From CAZKBP01 sp964551015 (lineage in GTDB: Bacteria > Bacteroidota > Bacteroidia > Cytophagales > Microscillaceae), in assembly GCA_964551015.1 (NCBI GenBank), contig CAZKBP010000004.1:209967-273966 (forward strand): 64,000 nucleotides of DNA, written 5' to 3'. The translations under genes and the position numbers were made by a program. Positions 35,093-44,279 of this stretch are shown piece after piece. Position 1 is the first letter of the stretch. Each line of letters opens with the position of its first letter. Below the pieces are notes generated by a model. It searched no databases, was not told the origin of the DNA, and worked only from the letters and a program-made list of their open reading frames with translations.

Positions 35093-35632
35093 ATGACTAA
35101 AATACATGCAACCACCGTTTTGGCGATTTTACACAAGGATCAAGTGGCCATCGGAGCCGACGGGCAAGCAACCATGGGCAATACCGTGGCCAAGAGTAAT
35201 GTACGTAAAATCCGTAAACTAGGAGAGGGTGATATCATGACGGGCTTCGCGGGTTCTACGGCTGATGCTTTTGCTCTTTTAGAAAAATTTGAAGAAAAAT
35301 TAGGGGCTTACGGACGTAACATGAAGCGTGCTGCCATCGAGCTAGCCAAAGATTGGCGCACTGACCGCTATCTGCGCCGCCTAGAAGCCATGCTGATTAC
35401 AGCTAGTAAAGAAGAAATTTTGATGATCTCAGGTACGGGCGATGTGATTGAACCCGATGACCAAATTGCCGCGATTGGTTCGGGAGGTATGTATGCCCAA
35501 GCGGCGGCGATTGCCTTGAAAAAGCATTCCCCCCAACTGTCAGCCAAGGAGATGGTAGAAGCTGCCTTGCACATTGCCGCTGATATTTGTATCTACACCA
35601 ACCATAACTTGGTTATAGAAACTTTGGACTAA
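35093..35632 (+). CDS. hslV: ATP-dependent protease proteolytic subunit HslV
   Basis: A 179-residue HslV (ClpQ), the proteasome-like peptidase that works with the HslU ATPase. The N-terminus MTKIHATTVLAI implies removal of residues 1-6 to expose the catalytic Thr of TTVLA, with ADGQATMGNTV and the KIRKL strand following as in all HslV proteins. GSGGMYAQAAAIAL near residue 126 lines the sodium-binding turn. hslU is not adjacent in this window. A short promoterless gap separates it from the VOC gene. Confidence 0.95.
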   Translation: MTKIHATTVLAILHKDQVAIGADGQATMGNTVAKSNVRKIRKLGEGDIMTGFAGSTADAFALLEKFEEKLGAYGRNMKRAAIELAKDWRTDRYLRRLEAMLITASKEEILMISGTGDVIEPDDQIAAIGSGGMYAQAAAIALKKHSPQLSAKEMVEAALHIAADICIYTNHNLVIETLD

Positions 35633-35648
35633 AAGTCTCTCCGAAAAG

Positions 35649-36023
35649 ATGCAAAGATTTATTACTAATATTTGCTCTAATGATTTGGCCAAAAGTCGAG
35701 ATTTTTATATGAAGCTAATGGGGCTAGAAATCCAGTTTGAAAGTGATTGGTATCTTCAGCTCACACACAGCCAAGTGGATAATTTTGAATTAGGAATCAT
35801 TCAAAGAGATCACGAAATGGTTCCTGAGCATTTTCAAAAACCACCTCAAGGCGTTTACCTGACTTTTGTGGTAGCAGACGTAGAAATTGTTTACCAGAAA
35901 GCACAGACGCTGAAGGCTCAGATTGTTCAGCCGCCCCAAGATACTTTCTATGGGCAAAGGCGGATGTTGCTCACCGATCCAGACGGGCTTTTGTTGGATA
36001 TTTCTAGCTTGATTTCTGAGTAA
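35649..36023 (+). CDS. Glyoxalase/bleomycin-resistance (VOC) superfamily protein
   Basis: A 124-residue VOC protein. It begins QRFITNICSNDLAKSRDFYM and ends RRMLLTDPDGLLLDISS, with the duplicated beta-alpha-beta modules. Metal ligands of this fold would be one residue in each module (an Asn or Asp early, Glu or Asp late), but not all can be assigned. The enzymatic substrate is not predictable. It starts 16 bases after hslV. Confidence 0.82.
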   Translation: MQRFITNICSNDLAKSRDFYMKLMGLEIQFESDWYLQLTHSQVDNFELGIIQRDHEMVPEHFQKPPQGVYLTFVVADVEIVYQKAQTLKAQIVQPPQDTFYGQRRMLLTDPDGLLLDISSLISE

Positions 36024-36094
36024 AAATTTCTAAAAAATCTGTAATGTTTTTTTGCCAAGAGCTACTCATGAAGTAAAGCAAGAAAATCTATTTT

Positions 36095-36400
36095 ATGAAA
36101 ATATTTAATCTAAATCTTAATAAAAGCTGTAAAGAATCCAATAAACTCACTGAACTCGAGCATTACAACAGCCAACAACTTAAAGAAAAAAAGAAACAGG
36201 CTTGGCGAATGATTTACCTGTTGACCGGATGTTCGCTCCTCAGTATCGCCATCGTAATTTGGGCGAGCTTGGTCAAAGATAATGGAAGTTCCTTTGCTTT
36301 GGTGGGAGGATTAGTCGCTGTAATCATGGTTCCTATTGAAGAGCAAGAAAAGAAAATTAGAAGAATCAATCGGATTTTAAGAGAAAGAGGAGAGTATTGA
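36095..36400 (+). CDS. Small two-helix membrane protein, hypothetical
   Basis: A 101-residue protein with a Lys-rich helical N-terminus (KLTELEHYNSQQLKEKKKQ), two hydrophobic helices at about residues 40-58 and 66-82, and a basic C-terminal tail ending RRINRILRERGEY. I recognise no family. It is 71 bases after the VOC gene and is followed by a terminator. Confidence 0.6.
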   Translation: MKIFNLNLNKSCKESNKLTELEHYNSQQLKEKKKQAWRMIYLLTGCSLLSIAIVIWASLVKDNGSSFALVGGLVAVIMVPIEEQEKKIRRINRILRERGEY

Positions 36401-36421
36401 GTTTTCTGAAGGCGAGCCTAT

Positions 36422-36456
36422 CAAAGCCTCCATTTGATGAAAGTGAGGGCTTTTTT
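36422..36456 (+). terminator. Terminator before the restriction-modification genes
   Basis: AAAGCCT (36422-36428) pairs with GGGCTTT (36446-36452), with one G-U pair and further inner pairs, followed by TTTTG. It isolates the restriction-modification genes from the upstream genes. Confidence 0.75.
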
Positions 36457-36624
36457 GTTGGTTAGATTTATGCCAATATTGTGAATCTACGAGAACATCC
36501 CTCCATTCTAAGTTCTTTTGATTGTTTACTCAAAAAGTAAGATATTTTAACAAAGTTTTAAAAATTTAGCATTTTGTCTGTATCTTTGGGAGTATTCAGC
36601 AGGAAAACTAGTTATCTAAAATAA

Positions 36625-37443
36625 ATGAGTCTCAACACAAAAAAGAAAAAAATTGCCTTTGGCTGGTACGGGGGTAAATTTAGTCATCTGAATTGGATTC
36701 TCCCCCTATTACCTGAATCTCATCATTTTTGCGAGCCTTTTGGAGGCTCTGCAGCCATCCTTCTTAATCGTGAGCCTTCTCCGGTAGAAACATACAATGA
36801 CTTGGATAGTCAAGTAGTCAATTTTTTTAAAGTGCTCAGGAATCAAAAAGAAGAATTGATTTATGCCATTGGGATGACCCCATTTGCAAGAGAAGAGTTC
36901 GAGATAGCAATTAAAACAGATTTTGAAGATGGAAACATAAGTGATCTAGAGAAGGCAAGGCGTTTCTATATCAAGGCACGTCAAGTTAGAACTGGTTTGG
37001 CGCAAAAAGCATCAGTAGGTAGATGGGCTAACTGTTTGAAAACCACCCGAGCAGGAATGGCAGGCGCAGTTTCTCGTTGGCTAGGAAGTGTGGAAGGTTT
37101 AGAAAATATCGCTAGTCGCCTGCTACGTGTTCAAATTGAAAATGATGATGCGATCAAAATCATCCAGCGTTATGACCATAAAGATACTCTTTTTTATTGT
37201 GATCCTCCTTACATCCATAGCACTCGTGGAGATAAGAATGCTTACAGGTTCGAGATGCTAGACGAAGAACACATATTATTGGCTCAGGTATTAAGATCTG
37301 TGAAAGGTAAGGTTGCCCTTTCTGGATACCGTAATGAACTATACGGAGAGCTTTATAAAGACTGGAAGGTACACACCGGACCCACAAAAAAGGCATTATC
37401 TATCAAAGAGTTAAGAACAGAAATACTTTGGACTAACTACTAA
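36625..37443 (+). CDS. D12-class DNA adenine methyltransferase
   Basis: A 272-residue N6-adenine methylase (Dam/M.EcoRV class). FGWYGGKFSH near residue 12 with FCEPFGGSAAIL at 36-47 forms the AdoMet site, and the catalytic motif CDPPYIHST is at about residues 192-200. The full class I-IV order is present with the helical target-recognition part between. TATCTTTG at 36581-36588 looks like a -7 promoter element 37 bases upstream of the ATG. It lies 6 bases before the endonuclease gene, so this is a restriction-modification operon. The recognition site is not readable from sequence. Confidence 0.93.
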   Translation: MSLNTKKKKIAFGWYGGKFSHLNWILPLLPESHHFCEPFGGSAAILLNREPSPVETYNDLDSQVVNFFKVLRNQKEELIYAIGMTPFAREEFEIAIKTDFEDGNISDLEKARRFYIKARQVRTGLAQKASVGRWANCLKTTRAGMAGAVSRWLGSVEGLENIASRLLRVQIENDDAIKIIQRYDHKDTLFYCDPPYIHSTRGDKNAYRFEMLDEEHILLAQVLRSVKGKVALSGYRNELYGELYKDWKVHTGPTKKALSIKELRTEILWTNY

Positions 37444-37449
37444 ACCCCG

Positions 37450-38556
37450 ATGCAAGAAGAAGAATCATTCTTGAAGAAGTGTGAACGAATCTTAATTCAA
37501 AGATGGACATTTATTCAGTCTGAATTCGCCGAGGATAAAACACCTTGCTTTGTAGACTCACTAAGAGTAATCAACGAAATCAATGAAATATTAGATTCCA
37601 AAATTAAGTCGTATCACTATGTACTTCCCACACAGCTTTTATGTAAAACTGCTGATTTTGCTCTCGATTGCCGTTCTCTTCAAAAGGCGTTCTCTTCTCC
37701 GGGAGCTTTCGATGCTCGCACCATCGCCCACAAAGTGATCGTGCCTTTTGATAAAAATAATTACAACGTCCTCGGAGGTTCCAATGAGCCTTACGTAAAT
37801 AATCCTTTGCGATACCCAGGGGTTACCAAAGAATATAGAGAGCAACAAAAAAATAAGAAAGACTGGGATATAATGACACGACTGCTGGCAGAAGTAGAGG
37901 GCAGTGCTTCAAAAGATGAGGTGCAGAAATATCTTGATCAAGTATTGACTGAAATTCACAAGCGTTTAGCAAACGTTAAAATCGTATATCCTACGCCTAA
38001 TCGGGTAAGCTTAAAGAACACTATTGCTTTAATAGAAGAATTCTTATCGGAAAAGTCAGGAGGCGACAGGCTAGAGACTTTGGTGGTAGCGCTGTTTCAA
38101 ACAATAGGCACGGAGTTTCAAGTATTTGATAGAGTAGAGAGAGCAGCAATTAATGCCTCAGATACTTCAACAGGTATGGTCGCAGATATTGAATGCTACA
38201 AAAATGGGAAGATACTAATAGGTGTGGAGGTTAAGGATCAATCTTTGAGCTTAACTCAATTTGAGAGTATAATTGATACGGCGAGAGCAAATAAAGTTTC
38301 GGAAATCTTATTTATTGCTCAGAAAGGCATTAAAAACACAGATCAGACAAAAATGGAAGCTAGGATTGATCAGGAGTTTACAAGCGGACAAAACGTCTAC
38401 GTTAAAGATTTTTTATCTTTCACTGTAGGTATACTTGCGTTGTTTGGAGAGAAGGGACGAGTTAGTTTTTTACACAAAGTAGGTCCAGAACTTGATAGAG
38501 TGCGTTCAGAAATTAGTAATCGCAGAAAATGGGCAGAGTTATTGAAAAATGCCTAA
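37450..38556 (+). CDS. Type II restriction endonuclease, SacI-like family
   Basis: A 368-residue protein directly downstream of the methylase. The N-terminal part (residues about 15-150) includes VLPTQLLCKTADFALDCRSL, FDARTIAHKVIVPFD and YVNNPLRYPGVT, which I recall from the SacI family of restriction enzymes (RE_SacI). Toward the C-terminus DIECYKNGKILIGVEVKDQS at about residues 247-266 shows the PD-(D/E)XK pattern (Asp then Glu-Val-Lys). The family assignment is from memory; position and spacing to the methylase independently support an endonuclease role. Confidence 0.8.
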   Translation: MQEEESFLKKCERILIQRWTFIQSEFAEDKTPCFVDSLRVINEINEILDSKIKSYHYVLPTQLLCKTADFALDCRSLQKAFSSPGAFDARTIAHKVIVPFDKNNYNVLGGSNEPYVNNPLRYPGVTKEYREQQKNKKDWDIMTRLLAEVEGSASKDEVQKYLDQVLTEIHKRLANVKIVYPTPNRVSLKNTIALIEEFLSEKSGGDRLETLVVALFQTIGTEFQVFDRVERAAINASDTSTGMVADIECYKNGKILIGVEVKDQSLSLTQFESIIDTARANKVSEILFIAQKGIKNTDQTKMEARIDQEFTSGQNVYVKDFLSFTVGILALFGEKGRVSFLHKVGPELDRVRSEISNRRKWAELLKNA

Positions 38557-38588
38557 TCATTGGAATATTCATTATAAATTATTTCACC

Positions 38589-39731
38589 CTATTCTTGTTG
38601 CACCTCATAATACTTTTGCACTGCTTCGGCCAGCACTTCTGCTAAAAGTAACTGAACAACCAGGGCTTTGTGCTCTTCTTTCAAATTTTGAGAAAGATAA
38701 AATTCGTAAGTAGCGTACTGCCCAGATGAATTTTGCCGGGGAATTCCTAAGGCCACCAGACGCTGGTTGATTTCAAACTTTAGGAGATCAAAGATCCGAT
38801 GACGGCTAAAAGCCAAGGGGACTTTCCAAACCTCTCCCTTGAGGCGGTACGCTTCGGCGGTGATTTGGCTTCTGAGCTGACCCGTGTTTTTTTGCTGGTT
38901 GCGTACTTCTACCATAACTTCTTCTGGATAGTTAGCTTCTAGATAAGCCCCCAGGTCGGTGATACTGTCGGTAAAGGGCTCCTGAGTGGTACAACTACGC
39001 CCGTATCGTTCGCCCTCCTGAAAAGGTTCTTTGAAAGTTAGGCCAATTTCCAAAAGGCGATCCTGCTCTGCCAGTTGAAAGCTACCTCGACCGATTTGTT
39101 TTAGTACAAAAGCTTGCGACCGAGCTTGTAAGGCCCGGTAAGTTTCATTAATAGGCTGTTTGAAAAGATAATTTGCTTGAGCAGGCTTTACTCTCAACGC
39201 GGCCCTTAGGGCATCTTCGTATAGTTTTTGGAAATCAGCCTGTTCCATAAAAATATCATTCAGGCTCTCCTTCAAGGGGAGCACTCGGAAAGGGAGCTTA
39301 ACTTCTTGACGATAAGCCCGGCGTTGCTTGCGATCCTCCATTTCTGCTTTTAGGGTCAGTTTGCCCTCGAAACGCTTTAGCTTGGAAGCGACCAGCCCAG
39401 ACTCGAGTTTACTGGTGAGGCGGAAGACCAGGTCATAATCTGTTTGCTCGATGGAGCGCATCGGGGCAGGAATGCCCAACACCGGTACAAAAGCGATAGG
39501 ATTTCTTTGCTTGTAATCGACCACGGAGGTCTTAAACTTCTCTTTTAACCAATTGGCTGTGAATTGCAGCAGAGAATCACTCCAAGCTTGATCTGCAAAA
39601 TAATTTGGATAGGCTATCGGGGCATTAGTTTGGTGCTCAAAGTTGATAATCAGAATCTTGGGAGATTGTGCAGAGAGCAAACTGGCGAAGCAAAGCATCC
39701 ACAAGCCCGTAGCAAGCCATTTTTTTAGCAT
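38589..39731 (-). CDS. Secreted protein of unknown function
   Basis: A 380-residue protein with a signal peptide (MLKKWLATGLWMLCFASLLSA), predicted periplasmic. It is mixed alpha/beta with many Gln, Glu and Lys residues; segments such as LVFRLTSKLESGLVASKLKR and GKLTLKAEMED suggest beta-hairpins. I recognise no family and no catalytic motif. It is 24 bases downstream of the Crp-type regulator gene on the same strand, so it may be under its control. Confidence 0.8.
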   Translation of the reverse strand: MLKKWLATGLWMLCFASLLSAQSPKILIINFEHQTNAPIAYPNYFADQAWSDSLLQFTANWLKEKFKTSVVDYKQRNPIAFVPVLGIPAPMRSIEQTDYDLVFRLTSKLESGLVASKLKRFEGKLTLKAEMEDRKQRRAYRQEVKLPFRVLPLKESLNDIFMEQADFQKLYEDALRAALRVKPAQANYLFKQPINETYRALQARSQAFVLKQIGRGSFQLAEQDRLLEIGLTFKEPFQEGERYGRSCTTQEPFTDSITDLGAYLEANYPEEVMVEVRNQQKNTGQLRSQITAEAYRLKGEVWKVPLAFSRHRIFDLLKFEINQRLVALGIPRQNSSGQYATYEFYLSQNLKEEHKALVVQLLLAEVLAEAVQKYYEVQQE

Positions 39732-39754
39732 AAAATCATTTTTGTTAAGGAAAG

Positions 39755-40444
39755 CTAAACCAGTTCTTGGCTTAGCTTTTTTAGGTCACGGATCAAAATT
39801 CGTTTGCGATCAAAATTAATCAGATTTTCATCCTTTAGGTCATTGAGCAGGGTCGTTACGGTTTGGCGAGAAGTACCGATGAGATCGGCAATGTCTTTTT
39901 GAGTAAAATGGTGTTTAATCAAAGTTTCATCACCTGCTTTTTGGCCACGCTCTTCGGCCAAATCTTGGAGGAATTCAATCAAGCGGCTGCGTACATCCTT
40001 GCAGATCAGTGATTCTACCTTGCGTTCTAGCTTTTTGATCCTAAAACCAATTAATTTATAGATCTTAAAGCTAAAGTCTTGATTGCCACGCACTAACTCG
40101 TGCATCGTATCATTGCTCAGGGGGCAAAGTTGCGTACCATTCTCGAGTACTTGGGCAAAGTCGCTGCGTTTTTCTTCTCCTAAAAAGGCCAATTCACCAA
40201 AAATTTCTCCTTTACTCAGAATGGCTTTCACTACTTCTCGGCCATCATCGGTATAAAAACCAATTTTGACCTTACCTTCTGCTACCATAAAAACTTTTTT
40301 GGAAGCATCTTCTTTGAAATAGACGAATTCTTCTTTTTTATAATGCTTAAACTTGTGTGTAGCTTTATAAGCTGCCAATTTGTGAGGGCAGAAAATATTG
40401 AAGAGATTTACATCTTCAAAGTGCCAAATTCCTTGTGATACCAT
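39755..40444 (-). CDS. Crp/Fnr family transcriptional regulator
   Basis: A 229-residue regulator. A cyclic-nucleotide-binding-type domain (FVYFKEDASKKVFMVAEGKV, then SKGEIFGELAFLGEEKRSDFA, about residues 42-105) is followed by a long helix and the winged-helix HTH FTQKDIADLIGTSRQTVTTL near residue 183. The classical cysteine set of Fnr iron-sulfur proteins is not seen at the N-terminus. The ligand is unknown. Members of this family in Bacteroidota regulate redox or stress genes. Confidence 0.9.
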   Translation of the reverse strand: MVSQGIWHFEDVNLFNIFCPHKLAAYKATHKFKHYKKEEFVYFKEDASKKVFMVAEGKVKIGFYTDDGREVVKAILSKGEIFGELAFLGEEKRSDFAQVLENGTQLCPLSNDTMHELVRGNQDFSFKIYKLIGFRIKKLERKVESLICKDVRSRLIEFLQDLAEERGQKAGDETLIKHHFTQKDIADLIGTSRQTVTTLLNDLKDENLINFDRKRILIRDLKKLSQELV

Positions 40445-40518
40445 GGAGCATTTTCTTTAGTTTAAGGACCTATTTAAAAATAAATGGATGATATCAGATT
40501 AACAAAAGAACACGATTA

Positions 40519-42192
40519 TTAGGAAGTAGTTTCCTTATTTTCTGAGTTATAAACCATTTGACCGTCCAGATAAGTTCGCCAAACTTGCACATCCCTTAGT
40601 TTTTCCAGATCTATCTTCATGATATCTTCTTTCAGAATGACGAAATCCGCCATTTTACCCACCGCGATGCTACCCTTCAGCTTCTCTTCGAAAGCCGCGT
40701 AGGCCGCCCAGATCGTCATGGCTTTTAGAGAAACTTGTCTTCCGAGTGCATTCTCCCTCTGAAAACCTTCTTTGGGCATTCCTTCCGCATCTCTGCGCAC
40801 TACGGCTGCGTGTAGGCCATACAAGGGGTTGATATCTTCAACGGGGAAATCACTACCAAAGGGAATCAACAAATTTTGTCGCCATAAATCTTGAAAAGCA
40901 TAGGCAGTTTTTACTCTTTCCGGCCCTAGCCTCTCATCTGCCCAATACATATCCGAGGTGGCATGGGTTGGCTGTACTGACGGGATAATGTTGTAGACGG
41001 AAAAAGTTCCGACATCTTGGGGGTGCACGATTTGAGCGTGTTCAATTCGCCAACGGCGATCATTCGGGCCTTTCAAATACTTGGCATAGGTATTCAAAAT
41101 AAAGCGATTGGCCGAATCACCAATACAGTGCGTGTTGACTTGAAAACCCTTTTTGCCAATTTCTGCGATCCAACCTTCTAATTCTTCGGGGCTAGCTCGG
41201 AGGAAGCCAATTTCATCAGGACTATCGGCATAAGGCTCTAACAGACAAGCACCTCGGGAGCCCAGGGCACCATCGGCATACAATTTGAAAGAACGCACGT
41301 GCAAGAAATCCGTTTGGTAAGGGCCTGCTTTGAGATAATGATCGCGATTAGCTTGGGTATTACTAATCATGGCGTAAATACGCATTTTGAGCTTGCCCTC
41401 TTTTTGCAGTTGATCAATCAATTCTATCATTTCCTTGTCTAGTCCGGCATCGGTCAAACTAGTTAACCCAACGGCAAAACACTTTTCCTGAGCATCCAGC
41501 AGGGCTTTTTCGTTTTCTGCTTTGGTAAAAGGTGGAATTTTCTGGCTGACTAAGCCAATGGCATTATCTACGAGTACGCCTGTGATTTCTCCATCTTGTC
41601 GCTCGATTTTTCCTCCCTCCACGATGGCATCCACCGGCACCTGCGCTAAGTCTAAGGCGGCTTGGTTGACCAGAGCCGCGTGCCCATCAATGCGGCTGAG
41701 GAAAACAGGAGTATCGGGGAAGAGGGAATCCAGTGGTGCTTTGGTTGGGTATTCCTTGGTTTCCCAGTCATTTTGATCCCAGCCTCGACCAATGATCCAT
41801 TTTTTATCGGGATTGGCTTGCTGATAAGCTTGTAATTTCTGTAAGATTTCTTCGTAAGATTGGGTTCCTACTAAATCTGCTGCTTGTAGAAAACGCCCGT
41901 AATTGTAAAAATGACAGTGTGCATCATTGAAGCCTGGATAGAGGGCACGTTCTTGGGCGTCGACCACCTCAGGGGCATCGTATTTTTCCAGAATTTCTTT
42001 TGAGGAGCCCAGGGCGATAAATTTACCATCTTTTACGGCCAGTGCTTCAAATTGATTAAAAGTAGAGTCAACCGTGTAAATGAGGGCATTATGGACAATT
42101 AGATCAGCTTGGCTCTTGCGAGAAGTGTCACAAGCCGAGCAAAAAGTCAAAAGAATTAGGCATCCTAAAAAGGAGAAGTAATGTTGTTTCAT
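40519..42192 (-). CDS. Amidohydrolase family lipoprotein (YtcJ-like)
   Basis: A 557-residue exported enzyme. The signal MKQHYFSFLGCLILLTFCSAC ends in a lipobox-like CSAC, so it is probably a lipoprotein. The YtcJ-type amidohydrolase domain has the metal-binding HCH of DAHCHFYNYG near residue 91, further His residues, and SDFPVEDINPLYGLHAA near residue 450. It would hydrolyse amides or esters, perhaps formamide-type substrates. It overlaps the GNAT gene (ATGA). Confidence 0.87.
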   Translation of the reverse strand: MKQHYFSFLGCLILLTFCSACDTSRKSQADLIVHNALIYTVDSTFNQFEALAVKDGKFIALGSSKEILEKYDAPEVVDAQERALYPGFNDAHCHFYNYGRFLQAADLVGTQSYEEILQKLQAYQQANPDKKWIIGRGWDQNDWETKEYPTKAPLDSLFPDTPVFLSRIDGHAALVNQAALDLAQVPVDAIVEGGKIERQDGEITGVLVDNAIGLVSQKIPPFTKAENEKALLDAQEKCFAVGLTSLTDAGLDKEMIELIDQLQKEGKLKMRIYAMISNTQANRDHYLKAGPYQTDFLHVRSFKLYADGALGSRGACLLEPYADSPDEIGFLRASPEELEGWIAEIGKKGFQVNTHCIGDSANRFILNTYAKYLKGPNDRRWRIEHAQIVHPQDVGTFSVYNIIPSVQPTHATSDMYWADERLGPERVKTAYAFQDLWRQNLLIPFGSDFPVEDINPLYGLHAAVVRRDAEGMPKEGFQRENALGRQVSLKAMTIWAAYAAFEEKLKGSIAVGKMADFVILKEDIMKIDLEKLRDVQVWRTYLDGQMVYNSENKETTS

Positions 42193-42755
42193 TCAAGTAA
42201 TTTTTTGATGTAAATACTTTGATATTCATTGGAAATCAAGTCCATCAAGATTTCGTCGTGTTTTTGGTCACCAATAATTTTGGCTTCACGACGGTGGCCA
42301 ATGATCTTAAAACCACATTTCTTGAAAAGACAGAGCGAGGCTTGATTGTAGGCATACACCCTTACCCAGATATTGTGCAAGTTAAGTGCATTGAAGCCAA
42401 AATCTAACATCAGTTGAGTAGCCTCCGTACCAAAACCTTGGCTCCGGTACGCTGGGTCGCCGATAAAAATACCATACTCACCACTTCGATTCACGAGGTC
42501 TACCTCGTGAATACCACAGTTGCCGATGAGATGATCGGTTTTTTTATCGATGATACTGAGTACATAATGATTGTTTTGATTGGTTTCGCTCAGCCATTGG
42601 CGTTCTTGTTCCAGTGTGATAATCTGGCTGAAAGTTCTTAAATAAATTGCAGTATTCAAATCATTCAGCCATTCATAGTGTTGTTCAGCATCTTCTATAC
42701 TAACTGGAGACAGGTAACAGAGATTTCCCTCCATCTTTCTAATGAACATACGCAT
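42189..42755 (-). CDS. GNAT family N-acetyltransferase
   Basis: A 188-residue acetyltransferase of the RimJ/RimL type. NCGIHEVDLVNRSGEYGIFI near 79 and FGTEATQLMLDFGFNALNLHNIWV with KCGFKIIGHRREA show the acetyl-CoA fold (QGFG near 108). The substrate may be a protein N-terminus or a small amine. Two starts are possible, ATG at 42755 and an in-frame ATG at 42749. Confidence 0.88.
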   Translation of the reverse strand: MRMFIRKMEGNLCYLSPVSIEDAEQHYEWLNDLNTAIYLRTFSQIITLEQERQWLSETNQNNHYVLSIIDKKTDHLIGNCGIHEVDLVNRSGEYGIFIGDPAYRSQGFGTEATQLMLDFGFNALNLHNIWVRVYAYNQASLCLFKKCGFKIIGHRREAKIIGDQKHDEILMDLISNEYQSIYIKKLLE

Positions 42756-42898
42756 AGGGTTAAGTAGTTGTCGCTTGTAAGTTATCGGTAGTTAGTTCTC
42801 TTTTCAGGAATAACTCGGTTTTTTTTGTGCCTTGACATCAAAATCCCTAAGAGGTCTATCGGAAAGAAAATAGACCTCTTGGGGAAAAAATATAAAAA

Positions 42899-43876
42899 TT
42901 ATTTCCAAGCCAGGAGCAAATAATACTGATAATACCATTGAGAGTCAGCCGTCTCACTTGGCAGGCGAGGGTCATCTGTCGGGATTTCGGCCAGCTTTTC
43001 ACCAGAAAAATCCTGTACCACCACCCGAGATGCTTGGCTTTTGAGTATTTTGACGGGGATACTTTCCCCCGCCTGTTCCCAAGTGCTAATCAGCAGAGCC
43101 TGACCGTTTTCGTCCTGATAAGGGGCAAAGCAACGTCCTTGAGCATCTTTTTGATACACTCTTAGGTCGCCGTCTAGACGCTGGAGATGGCGCCAGGTTC
43201 GCATGTACGGCTGATGATAATTGGGGTCGATGGGGTGCTCAGAAGAATAAATGATTTTCCAACGATCTCCCCAATGCTGATCCAACAAGGCAAGCGTTTG
43301 GCGATGCCCGTGGCGACTGGAACTAGAAGTAAGCAATTGACCCCTTGTGGATAGATATTGATCTGACTCCGAAATGAGTGCATCTAAGACCAGACGTCCG
43401 TCTTTGCCAGCTTCATTCCAAGCTGCACTACTGAGGCGATGGAGCGGATCGTGTTGATCTGTATAAAGCCAAGGCTGTACGGGTGGATTGGAAATAATCA
43501 AATCAAAAGTCTGATCGCCAAAGGCTCTAAAGCGATCGCTCTGAATCCCGATGCCTTTGACTTGATTGGCTTCTGCATTCTTTTGTGCCAAACGAGCAGC
43601 AGCTTCGGAGTAATCACTGAGCCACACTTCCTTGGCTCCCAATGTGCCGCAGATGGTGCCGATGATTCCAGAGCCAGTGCCCATATCCAAAACAGTTTTG
43701 TCTGCCAATTCAGATAGATAACCTGCCTGGAAGAGGAAATCCATCATCTCGCCAGCACTGTAGGGAGCCCAGACCGCAGGGTCAGAAAAAAAGTTCAAGT
43801 TCTTCCCAGCAAATTGCTTAGAAAATAGGTCTAATTCGCCAGATAGAGGGTCGAACTCATTAAAATGTTTTTGCAT
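42899..43876 (-). CDS. Class I SAM-dependent methyltransferase (PrmC/HemK-like core)
   Basis: A 325-residue methyltransferase. DMGTGSGIIGTICGTLGA (about residues 65-82) is motif I, LSDYSEAA near residue 86 motif II, and the catalytic NPPVQPW near 130 is the NPPY-type motif used on Gln or purine N atoms. The C-terminal half (residues about 190-325) is not recognised and makes it longer than PrmC. Substrate unknown. Confidence 0.85.
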   Translation of the reverse strand: MQKHFNEFDPLSGELDLFSKQFAGKNLNFFSDPAVWAPYSAGEMMDFLFQAGYLSELADKTVLDMGTGSGIIGTICGTLGAKEVWLSDYSEAAARLAQKNAEANQVKGIGIQSDRFRAFGDQTFDLIISNPPVQPWLYTDQHDPLHRLSSAAWNEAGKDGRLVLDALISESDQYLSTRGQLLTSSSSRHGHRQTLALLDQHWGDRWKIIYSSEHPIDPNYHQPYMRTWRHLQRLDGDLRVYQKDAQGRCFAPYQDENGQALLISTWEQAGESIPVKILKSQASRVVVQDFSGEKLAEIPTDDPRLPSETADSQWYYQYYLLLAWK

Positions 43877-44279
43877 GATTTGGTGTCTTGTAGAGAAATT
43901 AGGTTTGAGTTAACCAAAATTAAAAACGAATTATGGAGATCAAAGGGTTTGTGCAATTAGTCATCAGCATTCAGGCGGTAGGCAAGGGCTTCGTGCTTTT
44001 ATTTTGATATTGTAAATCAACCCTATAAAGTATGCAAATGGTCAAGAACGTGATCATTAGATTTTAATAAAAAGCATTTGCATTAAAATTTTTGCCTCTG
44101 CTGAGATATTTGCACCTTTTTTGTTCTGTTTGAAAACTATAAAATTTCGAACATTCTTCTGGTTTTTAGGGCTTAATTTCAGCGAAGGCAGATGCTGAAA
44201 ATCAGATTACACTAGCGTACTATTATCTAATCACATCTTCTTACGCCGTCTTAATGGATTAATTTAGAAAATTCTATCT
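43877..44279. other. 403-base gap before the kinase-phosphatase gene, with inverted repeat
   Basis: No gene is seen. ATGCAAATG (44032-44040) and CATTTGCAT (44075-44083) are perfect inverted repeats 34 bases apart, and GATATTTG near 44106 could be a degenerate -7 element. The rest is A/T-rich. It is the most likely control region of the kinase gene. Confidence 0.5.

Noticed and set aside
36625..38556. GAGCTC avoidance as a sign of a SacI-type specificity
   Set aside because: GAGCTC occurs about 12 times by eye (for example 4524, 21049, 45507, 55512), near the expected number, so no avoidance supports the site.
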